Part shown: positions 16,620 to 24,504 of the stretch, piece by piece
How the letters are laid out: each line of letters opens with the position of its first letter
How positions within the stretch are numbered: position 1 is the first letter of the stretch
Source of the DNA: an uncultured Bacilli bacterium
Lineage (GTDB): Bacteria; Bacillota_I; Bacilli_A; RF39; UBA660
Direction of reading: 5' to 3'
DNA length: 64,000 nt
Assembly: GCA_934130375.1 (NCBI GenBank)
Contig: CAKOXW010000001.1
Location: 310,001 to 374,000, forward strand
Made by a program: the position numbers and the translations under genes
The notes under the pieces: model-generated
Told to the model about the DNA's origin: nothing
Seen by the model: the letters and a program-made list of their open reading frames with translations, nothing else
The model's database searches: none

Positions 16620-16810
16620 ATTCCTCCAAGTAAAAAAATAACTAATAAATTTTAGTTACAAATTTTTTCACTTATATTAAAGTTATACTTAGATAGATTA
16701 ATTATATCATAAATTGAATAATATTAATACTAAATTAACATTCTTTTGATTATTTCATTTATGTTTTATTCTCACATAATCTCTAAATTACAAATTTATA
16801 AATATATAAC

Positions 16811-16841
16811 ATAAACTACTTAAGCCCAAGACTACACAAAA
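16811..16841 (-). repeat. Post-terminator intergenic motif, copy
   Basis: Minus strand TGTGTAGTCTTGGGCTTAAG then TAGTTTATGTT, directly after the uvrC terminator U-run. Confidence 0.6.
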
Positions 16842-16872
16842 GAAAAAAATAATTAAAGTTGATTAATTATTT
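16836..16872 (-). terminator. Terminator of uvrC
   Basis: Stem AAATAATTAA/TTAATTATTT (16847-16856 and 16863-16872) overlapping the uvrC stop, followed on the minus strand by a T-rich run. Confidence 0.75.
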
Positions 16873-18617
16873 TTTAAAAACTCATATAAATTCTTAGCAA
16901 TATCACTTGGTAATACTACTTCCAAATCACTAACACTTGCTTCCTTCATCTTAGTAACACTAGGAAACTTCTTCAAAAGTTCTCTTTTTCTTACCTCACC
17001 AATACCAGGCACATTATCAAGCATAGAAGAAAGTGCACCTTTACTTCTAATGTTCTTATGATAACTAATAGTATAATTATGAACCTCATCTTGAAGCCTT
17101 TCTAACATATGAAATAAATTGGAAGTTTTATCAATATCATATATTTTCTCTTTATAAAGTAAACTACTAGTTTTATGGTGCTCATTTTTAATAAGACCAC
17201 AAACAGGAATATCAAGGTTAAGTGAATTAAGCACTTCCTCTGCAGCATTTATTTGTGCCTTACCACCATCTACAATTATCAAATCAGGTCTTTCTAAATT
17301 ATCCATCAAAACCCTAAAATATCTTCTATAAATTACTTCCTTCATCAAATGATAATCATCCTTCGCATCACTTACAATTTTATACTTTCTATAATTATTC
17401 TTATCAGGAATACCAAGAGTAAACACTACCATACCACTTACAGTATAAGTACCAAATAAATGAGAATTATCAAAAGTTTCAATTCTATTTGCAGAACTAA
17501 TACCAAGTAAATCTTTTAATTCACAGCATGCATTTAGAGCATTCTCATCATTAGCCTTAACAAGTTCAAACTTCTCTTTCAAAGTATTTAGGGCATTCTT
17601 ATTAGCCATCTCAACTAACTCTTTTTTCTTACCCTTAACAGGCTTAATAACATTTATATTAAGTACATCTTTAATTAAAACATCATCAATAATATCAGGT
17701 ATTAATATCTCTTTAGGCTTAATATTATTTTTATCATAAAAACTAGAAATAAATAAAGTTAAATCTTCTACTTCATCAGTAATTATTGGATAAATACTAC
17801 TATTTCTTTCAATTAACTTACCACCCCTTAAAAATAATACTTGAATACCTATATAACCCTTATATACTGCATAACCAAAAATATCTCTATCAATATTATC
17901 ATTTAAATCAATTAATTGTTTTCTTAAAGTAACATTAACAAACTCCTTTAACTCATTTAACTCCTTAGCCTTCTCAAAGTTAAGCTTACTAATAGCACTT
18001 TCCATCATTGCATCTATCTTATCAAGTACTATTTTATCTTCTCCCTTTAAAAACCTTGTTATTTCAGATACCATACTATCTATTTCTTGTTTATCTATCT
18101 TATTACAGCAGTACCCAAGACACTCACCTATATGATAATACAAACACTCTTTTTTACCCATGGTTTTGCACTTTCTAAGAGGATACAATCGATTTAATAA
18201 CTCAATTGTCTTCTTAGCAGCCGTACTATTAGGATATGGTCCATATAACTTATGATTTTTCTTTCTTAATTTACTAGGTCTAACTATTAATAATCTAGGT
18301 ACTTTTTCATCAGTTATTTCAATATATGGATAACTCTTATCATCCTTTAAAAGCACATTATATTTAGGATTATGCTCTTTAATTAAATTAATTTCAAGTA
18401 ATAATGCTTCTAGTTCAGAATTAGTAATTATATATTCAAAATCAACTATATTACTAACAAGCACCTTAGTCTTACCAGTATGAGAACTCTTAAAATACGA
18501 ATTAACCCTATTCTTAAGGTTCTTCGCTTTACCAACATATATAATAACACCATTTTTATCTTTCATAAGATAACAACCCGGTTTATTAGGTAGCAATAAT
18601 AATTTTTCTTTTAACAT
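16863..18617 (-). CDS. uvrC: Excinuclease ABC subunit C
   Basis: 584 residues. UvrC makes both incisions during nucleotide excision repair. The GIY-YIG domain is at the N-terminus (GCYLMKDKNGVIIYVGKAKN). A UvrB-binding UVR motif follows (SKLNFEKAKELNEL, about 205-218). The RNase-H-like domain carries RIETFDNSHLFGTYTVSGMV and DLIIVDGGKAQI, and the C-terminal helix-hairpin-helix ends SMLDNVPGIGEVRKRELL. Family length is about 590-610, so this is full length. SD AGGTG. Confidence 0.95.
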   Translation of the reverse strand: MLKEKLLLLPNKPGCYLMKDKNGVIIYVGKAKNLKNRVNSYFKSSHTGKTKVLVSNIVDFEYIITNSELEALLLEINLIKEHNPKYNVLLKDDKSYPYIEITDEKVPRLLIVRPSKLRKKNHKLYGPYPNSTAAKKTIELLNRLYPLRKCKTMGKKECLYYHIGECLGYCCNKIDKQEIDSMVSEITRFLKGEDKIVLDKIDAMMESAISKLNFEKAKELNELKEFVNVTLRKQLIDLNDNIDRDIFGYAVYKGYIGIQVLFLRGGKLIERNSSIYPIITDEVEDLTLFISSFYDKNNIKPKEILIPDIIDDVLIKDVLNINVIKPVKGKKKELVEMANKNALNTLKEKFELVKANDENALNACCELKDLLGISSANRIETFDNSHLFGTYTVSGMVVFTLGIPDKNNYRKYKIVSDAKDDYHLMKEVIYRRYFRVLMDNLERPDLIIVDGGKAQINAAEEVLNSLNLDIPVCGLIKNEHHKTSSLLYKEKIYDIDKTSNLFHMLERLQDEVHNYTISYHKNIRSKGALSSMLDNVPGIGEVRKRELLKKFPSVTKMKEASVSDLEVVLPSDIAKNLYEFLKNN

Positions 18618-18756
18618 ATAAACACCTACTTATATTTAGTATATACAATTTTTTTAAAACGAGAAAATAAATTTATGTTTAGCATTCTTTATAATATAGT
18701 CTCTTCGTCATTATTCCCTCTTCACTACTATATCTTATCACAAAACTCATTTTAAG

Positions 18757-18792
18757 AAAAACTATAAAATTATTCAAATTTTATAGTTGGAT
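18757..18792 (-). terminator. Terminator of the LemA-like gene
   Basis: Stem AACTATAAAATT/AATTTTATAGTT overlapping the stop codon, followed on the minus strand by TTTC and T-rich sequence. Confidence 0.75.
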
Positions 18793-19915
18793 TTTCTTTT
18801 TCTTCTTTCTTTATTTCAAAAAATAATTCTTGTTTAAAACCAAATATACTTGCAATAATATTAGATGGGAAAATCTCTAAATTATTTTTATAATTAAGTA
18901 CATTTTTATTATATATACTTCTTGATTTTGCTATACTATCTTCAATTTCACTTAAATCATCTTGTAACTTCATAAAGTTTTTATCAGCCTTTAATTCTGG
19001 ATACTCTTCTTTAAGCATCATTATCTTAGATACTTCATTACCAAGTCTTTCATTCGCATCAATACTATCTTTTTTACTTTCGGCATTTATTACTTCACTT
19101 CTTGCCTTAGTAATACTAGTAAGAGTATTTTTCTCATGCTTTGAATAACCTTTTACTGCAGATACTACATTAGGAATTAAATCTGCTCTTTGTTTAAGTA
19201 ATATATCAACACTACTCCAACTTTCTTTTACTTTATTTAACAATTTAGTAAGTCTATTAAATACTGATATTATATAAAATAATGGTATTAAAATAATTAT
19301 AAGACCAACTATTATCTTAGTAATACATTCACGAATTATTGCTTCCTTCTTAGAATTTCTATTATTAATTTCAACTATTTCACCTTGTTTTTTATCATTT
19401 AAACTCTTAATCTCATTACTCTTATTAGAATTAACACTTTGTTTTTCACTAGATTTCTTTCTATCAGTCTCAAATTCTTCTTCGCTTTTCTTACTTGTCA
19501 AAGAACCCTTTTCACTTTGTAAATTAGACCACTCATCACTTAATTCATAAAATTTCTTTGATAAACCATTTCTATAAAACTCCTTGTTTTTAGCAACATT
19601 AACATTAATTATTTTCTTACTAATTTCACTTTCTAAATTCTTATACTTAGTATCGATATTTGAATAAATAGTTTCATAATTTTTATCTATTTCATCAAGT
19701 TTTACTTGATACTTATCATTAATATCTTTTTCTAAGTTTAAATATTTGTCATTTACTTCACTAATTAAACTAGATATTTCTTCACTAGTTAATTCCTTAG
19801 TCTTCTTAGTATCATTAATAGTTTTAAAATTAGGTACGATTACATAATAACAAGACAAAAATATAATTAGACCATACATTAATACACTTAATATTATTGA
19901 TATACTCTTTTTCAT
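18770..19915 (-). CDS. lemA: LemA family protein with a long N-terminal coiled-coil extension
   Basis: 381 residues. The C-terminal half is a LemA domain: second membrane segment (about 198-218), then KVKESWSSVDILLKQRADLI followed by PNVVSAVKGYSKHEK, and a helical bundle. LemA proteins are usually about 180-200 residues with one anchor. Here an N-terminal membrane segment (about 7-28) and about 160 residues of charged coiled coil (NDKYLNLEKDINDKYQVKL and similar) come first. The predicted topology is two membrane segments with the coiled coil outside and the LemA bundle inside, or a hairpin. Function of the family is unclear. SD AAAGAGGTG. Confidence 0.85.
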   Translation of the reverse strand: MKKSISIILSVLMYGLIIFLSCYYVIVPNFKTINDTKKTKELTSEEISSLISEVNDKYLNLEKDINDKYQVKLDEIDKNYETIYSNIDTKYKNLESEISKKIINVNVAKNKEFYRNGLSKKFYELSDEWSNLQSEKGSLTSKKSEEEFETDRKKSSEKQSVNSNKSNEIKSLNDKKQGEIVEINNRNSKKEAIIRECITKIIVGLIIILIPLFYIISVFNRLTKLLNKVKESWSSVDILLKQRADLIPNVVSAVKGYSKHEKNTLTSITKARSEVINAESKKDSIDANERLGNEVSKIMMLKEEYPELKADKNFMKLQDDLSEIEDSIAKSRSIYNKNVLNYKNNLEIFPSNIIASIFGFKQELFFEIKKEEKENPTIKFE

Positions 19916-19952
19916 AAAACACCTCTTTCTCGTAATTAAATTATACTATACT

Positions 19953-19984
19953 TTTATAAAAAAGAAAAACCCTTTTTTAGGGTT
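19953..19984 (-). terminator. Terminator upstream of the LemA-like gene
   Basis: Stem AACCCT/AGGGTT (19968-19973 and 19979-19984), followed on the minus strand by TTTCTTTTTT. Between it and the tRNA terminator (19985-20157) no complete gene is seen. A closed minus-strand frame ending at 19983 reads KEYKCTQQCNNYQISVEF with no start codon, which may be the tail of a lost gene that this terminator once served. Confidence 0.6.
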
Positions 19985-20149
19985 ATATTTCAAATTCAAC
20001 TGATATTTGATAATTGTTACATTGTTGTGTACATTTATACTCTTTATATAAAAATTATTTTTTGTATCCACGCGTTTGTAGAGTTTAAAAAAATCATAAA
20101 TAGCAACACGATTATTTACGAATAAGTTTTAACTTTAAAGCAAGATTAA

Positions 20150-20180
20150 AAAAATAAAAACCCTTGAATATCAAGAGTTT
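20150..20180 (-). terminator. Terminator of tRNA-Arg
   Basis: Stem of 10 bp (20158-20167 with 20171-20180, one G-U on the minus strand), then a T-rich run. It starts 10 bases past the tRNA 3' end. Confidence 0.75.
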
Positions 20181-20189
20181 ACATACATA

Positions 20190-20266
<77 letters not shown>

Positions 20267-20347
20267 ACATAAAAATTATAGCACAATTACTTATTATAAT
20301 AAAGTATAAAAATAATTAAATTGAATATAATAAATTTGGTTAACCAA

Positions 20348-20376
20348 TTGACAACAGCATAGTATCATGCTATAAT
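20348..20376 (+). promoter_or_regulatory. Perfect-consensus promoter of the short RNA facing toxin gene 2, with internal dyad
   Basis: TTGACA, 17-base spacer, TATAAT: an exact consensus sigma-A promoter. The spacer contains an inverted repeat AGCAT-N6-ATGCT, flanked by outer CAACA/TGTTG, which could be an operator. The only thing downstream is a 48-nt hairpin. Confidence 0.8.
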
Positions 20377-20382
20377 GTTGTT

Positions 20383-20430
20383 ATTGAGTGTGGTCGTGCT
20401 GACTTAACAGCGCGGTCGCACTCTTTTTTT
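20383..20430 (+). ncRNA. Short convergent hairpin RNA overlapping the 3' end of toxin gene 2
   Basis: Arms 20386-20401 and 20408-20423 pair at all 16 positions on plus-strand RNA, four of them as G-U. The same DNA read on the minus strand would have A-C mismatches, so the fold is selected on the plus strand. Seven T residues follow. The RNA is antisense to the last codons and stop of the toxin gene. It is essentially a promoter driving a terminator hairpin. Confidence 0.6.
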
Positions 20431-20913
20431 GTAAATTCTAAATTTGTTATCTTTTATTATTATTATCATATTAACAAATTGTGTATCTAATCTTTTATAC
20501 AATGTATCAACTAATTTTATTGCTTTTTTTATGCTAATTTTTGACCCTGAAATATCAAAAATAAAATTATTGCATTGTTTCTTTTTCTTATATATAGCGT
20601 GATAAAATGTTTGATTACTAAAACCAACAATTGTTTTCAAATCCCAATAATCACCTCTAAATAAATAGTCAGACGTTTGTATTCCGCAAGGGTTATTCAC
20701 TCTTGGTAACATATACAATTCACCACCAAATGTACATTCTAACCACCTTGCCATTTCTAATTCTTTTATAGAATAATCCAATATAACATTTTTATTATCT
20801 ACTTCATACCTAGTCCCATTACATAAAACAGTTCTCAATTCAAGAACCTCATGCGAATTAGGTCTAACATTTCTAACCCATTTCTTAGTAACATCTTTAT
20901 AAGCCTTTTTCAT
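20404..20913 (-). CDS. Orphan CdiA-C-terminal-type tRNase domain protein (toxin 2)
   Basis: 169 residues, a clear paralog of toxin 1: LDYSIKELEMARWLECTFGG, MLPRVNNPCGIQTSDYLFRG, YWDLKTI, NNFIFDISGSKI. It has the same short N-terminal region with PNSHEVLEL. The last eight codons (after RIYKK) read into the right arm of the convergent hairpin and give a basic tail VRPRC, so the original end may have been earlier. Strong SD AGGAGG. The promoter is inside the 139-bp repeat. No immunity gene or delivery domain is adjacent. The nuclease assignment is by motif reading; catalytic activity is inference. Confidence 0.65.
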   Translation of the reverse strand: MKKAYKDVTKKWVRNVRPNSHEVLELRTVLCNGTRYEVDNKNVILDYSIKELEMARWLECTFGGELYMLPRVNNPCGIQTSDYLFRGDYWDLKTIVGFSNQTFYHAIYKKKKQCNNFIFDISGSKISIKKAIKLVDTLYKRLDTQFVNMIIIIKDNKFRIYKKRVRPRC

Positions 20914-20970
20914 AAACCTCCTAAAGAACTAAATAGTTTTCACTTAAATTAAAGACATCACATATTGATA

Positions 20971-21109
20971 TTAAAAATACCTCTCATTATAATTATTCTA
21001 GGTTCACACACCAAATTCCCCTGAAAAATAAAAAAAAGACAAAGTTTTTTGCAAATAACTTTATCTTAAAATAATATTAGTATTATTTAAGCCCAAGAAT
21101 ACACATAAA
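20971..21109 (-). repeat. 139-bp dispersed intergenic repeat, copy 2
   Basis: Gap-free match to 3262-3400 with 11 differences. It carries the hairpin, the T-run and the TTGGTG-N17-TATAAT promoter, and ends in the motif that follows several terminators. It lies between the end of an M16 peptidase gene and the start of toxin gene 2. Confidence 0.85.
20986..21014 (-). promoter_or_regulatory. Promoter of toxin gene 2 inside the repeat
   Basis: Minus strand TTGGTG, 17-base spacer, TATAAT, about 75 bases before the toxin start codon. Confidence 0.6.
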
Positions 21110-21116
21110 ATAAATA

Positions 21117-22385
21117 TTATTCACCCTTTATTATTAATGTACTCTTATTACTTAAATCTAAATTTTTAATAATATAATTTAACTCTTTAATATTCATACT
21201 CTTTAATAAATCATAAACATCAGTATATAAATTATTATACAAAACTAAATTATTTAACATTAACTTATTAGTATTAGATATATCATCAAATATATATAAT
21301 AAACTACTAATATTAGACTTAATCTTTCTAGATAAATCACTTTCAGATATATTTATATTCATTAAATGATTATCAATTTCCTTAATAATTTTATTATAAC
21401 TATTAGATTTAAAAGATAATATAAATGCTTTATGAGTATCTGTATCTAAAGTATCAATATCTATTTTAGTTTCAAGTAATTTATTCTCAGTTGTATATTC
21501 ATAAAATAAAGATGTTTCATCAAATAATATATTAAATATTAAAGATAAATATAAATTTAATTTCTTTCTATCTATATCCTTAAACTTCTTAAGAGGTATC
21601 TTATAAGCATGCGCAATATAAGGCATAGAGACATTACCCTTTATTATTTCTTTTTTCTTATATACCGTATCCTTCTCATCTACACTCTTAATACATACAT
21701 CATGACTAATTGTTTTTTTAGTACTTTGATTTAATCTTACTATTTCAAATGCTTCTTTATAATCAACATTACCAGTAATAATTAAAAACATATTCTTAGG
21801 ATTATAAAAAGCATTGTAACAATTATACAAGTCCTCTTTAGTAATCTTTTTAACATCTGATGCATAACCACCTACTGGATATTTAACTGGATTTGTATTA
21901 AATAAATTATATATAGTTCTTTCAAATATAGTATTATCTGGCATATCATCATACATCTTTAACTCTTCAATAATTATTCCTTTTTCTTTTTCTACATTTT
22001 TATCTGTAAAATAAGGATTAGCAACAAAATCAAGTAAATAATTTAAATTATCCTTAAAGTTCTTACTACCTGCAAAAAGATAAGAAGTATTAAAATAATT
22101 AGTAAAAGCATTAGAATAAGTACCAGATTTATTAAAGAAAGTAAAAGGATCTTCACCACTTTCTTGTTCAAACATTTTATGCTCTAAAAAATGCGCAATA
22201 CCATTAGGTACTTTATATTCTATACCATCAACACTAAATTCATAATTAGCACCCCCATACCTTGTTGTTAAAGTTACAAAAGCATCATTAACATTTTTGT
22301 AAGGAATAACTACAACATTAAGCCCATTATCAAGAGTTTCTGTATATACATCTAAATTATAAAATTTAATCTTACTTTTCTTCAT
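21117..22385 (-). CDS. M16 family zinc metalloprotease (YmfH-like)
   Basis: 422 residues. The inverted zinc motif H-x-x-E-H is present in NGIAHFLEHKMFE, with the distal Glu in KGIIIEELKMYDD. Glycine-containing segments GGYASDVKKITKEDLYNCY match the M16 N-terminal half, and a weaker C-terminal half follows. It overlaps the second M16 gene by 14 bases, the ymfF-ymfH arrangement of Bacillus, where an active and an inactive partner form a heterodimer. Such proteases process small peptides. SD AAGGGGGAA. Confidence 0.88.
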   Translation of the reverse strand: MKKSKIKFYNLDVYTETLDNGLNVVVIPYKNVNDAFVTLTTRYGGANYEFSVDGIEYKVPNGIAHFLEHKMFEQESGEDPFTFFNKSGTYSNAFTNYFNTSYLFAGSKNFKDNLNYLLDFVANPYFTDKNVEKEKGIIIEELKMYDDMPDNTIFERTIYNLFNTNPVKYPVGGYASDVKKITKEDLYNCYNAFYNPKNMFLIITGNVDYKEAFEIVRLNQSTKKTISHDVCIKSVDEKDTVYKKKEIIKGNVSMPYIAHAYKIPLKKFKDIDRKKLNLYLSLIFNILFDETSLFYEYTTENKLLETKIDIDTLDTDTHKAFILSFKSNSYNKIIKEIDNHLMNINISESDLSRKIKSNISSLLYIFDDISNTNKLMLNNLVLYNNLYTDVYDLLKSMNIKELNYIIKNLDLSNKSTLIIKGE

Positions 22386-23628
22386 TATTATTCCCCCTTA
22401 ATAAATAAATCATTGCTACTTTCATCTTATGAGATAAATTAATTATATCTTCTTTAGTAACACTTCTAAATTTCTCTAACTTAACCTTAGCCTTATCAGC
22501 GCCAAACATTTCAATACCAAAGTAATAGTTAATAATATTAGATGGATTATCAAATAAAGATTCAATAGAATTAATCATTTCACCTCTAGCGTTTTCAAGT
22601 TCCTCATCAGTTACACTTTCAAATACTATTTCTTTATTAATCATCTCAATTACTTTTTTATAATTTTTATAATCAATTCCCGCATAAATTAAGCATAATG
22701 AATTAGGTATCTTAGGCATTGCAGTTACAGTATAAGCATAACTATTTTTTTCTCTAATATTAGTAAAAAGCCTTGATGTTGATGCTTCTCCTAGAATTGA
22801 TGTATACAATGGAAATACATATCTTCTTTCAAATATAGATAAATTTATTCCTTTTAAAACTACTGATAATTTAGATTGCTTAATATTCATATCTTCTATT
22901 ACTTCTTTTGCATCATAACAATTACCATAAGTTATAAACGCATCAAACTTATTACACTCGTTTTCAATTTTAAATTTATTTTTAAAAGTATTAATTATTT
23001 TATCTTCATCTATATTGCCAACAACAAATATATCTATTTTATTATTTTTAATAACATATTTATAGTACTCATATAAATTACTTACATTTATCTTATCTAA
23101 GTCCTCTTTGTAACCCCATAAGTTAAATGAAGCAGGATCGGTTTCATCCATTAACTCAACAGACCTATTTAATGCATATTTAGTAGTATTTTCTTTCATT
23201 GAATTAATTACTAAATCTAATCTATCATATATTTTATCAAATGATTTCTTATCAAATTTATTATCACTCACATTTGGATTTAATAATATTTCAAATAAAA
23301 AATCAAGTGCTTCATCTAGTAATTTATCATCACTAAACTCACTATCTAAAAAGTTAATATCAATATAACTATTAACTAAAGAACCAAATGCAATATTAGC
23401 AAATCCAAGGTTCATCGCATATAAATCTTCTAATTTAATAGACAATAATCTTTCAGTATTATATTTCTTTGTAGATAAGCATAACATTTGAAATAAAAAT
23501 TTTCTAATAGTTATCTCATCTTTTTTTAATCTATCTGCAAAATTAACAGACACAGTTGTAGTTTTAAATTTATCAGTCTTAATTAAATGCAAATTATAAG
23601 ACCCCATATTAATTTTTTTATATTTCAT
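22372..23628 (-). CDS. M16 family protease-like partner without zinc motif (YmfF-like)
   Basis: 418 residues. It has the M16 fold signature (LSIKLEDLYAMNLGFANIAF, REKNSYAYTVTAMP, RGEMINSIESLFDNPSNI) but no H-x-x-E-H, as expected of the YmfF-like subunit that pairs with the zinc-bearing partner downstream. The ATG at 23628 has a strong GGGGAGGAT site; a longer frame to 23664 contains that site and is rejected. It starts 37 bases after deoD. Confidence 0.85.
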   Translation of the reverse strand: MKYKKINMGSYNLHLIKTDKFKTTTVSVNFADRLKKDEITIRKFLFQMLCLSTKKYNTERLLSIKLEDLYAMNLGFANIAFGSLVNSYIDINFLDSEFSDDKLLDEALDFLFEILLNPNVSDNKFDKKSFDKIYDRLDLVINSMKENTTKYALNRSVELMDETDPASFNLWGYKEDLDKINVSNLYEYYKYVIKNNKIDIFVVGNIDEDKIINTFKNKFKIENECNKFDAFITYGNCYDAKEVIEDMNIKQSKLSVVLKGINLSIFERRYVFPLYTSILGEASTSRLFTNIREKNSYAYTVTAMPKIPNSLCLIYAGIDYKNYKKVIEMINKEIVFESVTDEELENARGEMINSIESLFDNPSNIINYYFGIEMFGADKAKVKLEKFRSVTKEDIINLSHKMKVAMIYLLRGNNNEEK

Positions 23629-23665
23629 AAATCCTCCCCTATTATTATGCGAAAAAAAATACAAT

Positions 23666-24361
23666 TTATAGATTTAATGCTGTTACTAATGCTAATTCTA
23701 TCATTTTTATTGTACTTTTTTCTCTATCTATACTAGACATACTCTCACTTGTAACTAAATTATCAGATACCGTAAGAATTGTTGCTGCATGTTTAGCAAA
23801 TCTTCTCGCATTTACAAATAACGCAAAAGACTCCATTTCAACTCCTACACAATCTAAGTCTAAGAACTTTGAATAACCATCATTATAAAATGCATCTGTA
23901 TTATGAATATTTGCTTTGGTTATATTAATACCATATTTACTAGCATTTTCCATAATAATATTATTTAAAGTATCACTACCACTAATATTATCTAGACTAT
24001 ATCCTAAATTTCTACCATAACTTGTATCACTAAAAGACTTATCTACTAAAAGAACATCATTCAATTTTAGTTTATCAGTATACGCTCCACAAGTACCTAT
24101 TCTAATTATATAATTTACATTATAATCATTAAATAATTCATATGAATAAATACCCATAGAAGCATTCCCCATACCACTTGCCATAACAGTTATTCTTTTA
24201 TTTTGAAAATAGCCAGTAAAACCATACATACCTCTAATTGTATTAACTACTTTAGCGTTAGTTAAATACTTTTCTGCTATCATCTTAGCCCTCATAGGGT
24301 CTCCTGGCATCAAAACTATATTACTTATATCTTCACGAGAAGCACCAATGTGTGTTGACAT
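23666..24361 (-). CDS. deoD: Purine-nucleoside phosphorylase DeoD
   Basis: 231 residues, family length. Motifs: VLMPGDPMRAKMIAEKYL (phosphate binding), RGMYGFTGYFQ, ASGMGNASMGIYSYEL, IIRIGTCGAY, VGVEMESFALF (ribose binding), and TVSDNLVTSE with the catalytic Asp. It splits purine (deoxy)nucleosides with phosphate for salvage. It is followed by the M16 gene pair. Confidence 0.95.
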   Translation of the reverse strand: MSTHIGASREDISNIVLMPGDPMRAKMIAEKYLTNAKVVNTIRGMYGFTGYFQNKRITVMASGMGNASMGIYSYELFNDYNVNYIIRIGTCGAYTDKLKLNDVLLVDKSFSDTSYGRNLGYSLDNISGSDTLNNIIMENASKYGINITKANIHNTDAFYNDGYSKFLDLDCVGVEMESFALFVNARRFAKHAATILTVSDNLVTSESMSSIDREKSTIKMIELALVTALNL

Positions 24362-24436
24362 ATCTTATCACCATAACAAGTATACCAAATAACATACCCT
24401 AAAATCAATAACACTTTACAATATTTAAATACAAAA

Positions 24437-24462
24437 TAAAAAAGTATACATTTAAGTATACC
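24437..24462 (-). terminator. Terminator of lon
   Basis: A GTATAC/GTATAC stem followed on the minus strand by TTTTTTATT, downstream of the lon stop codon. Confidence 0.6.
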
Positions 24463-24504
24463 AATCCTTGTACTTCTTAAGTTCGCACCATATATTTTTA
24501 TTTA

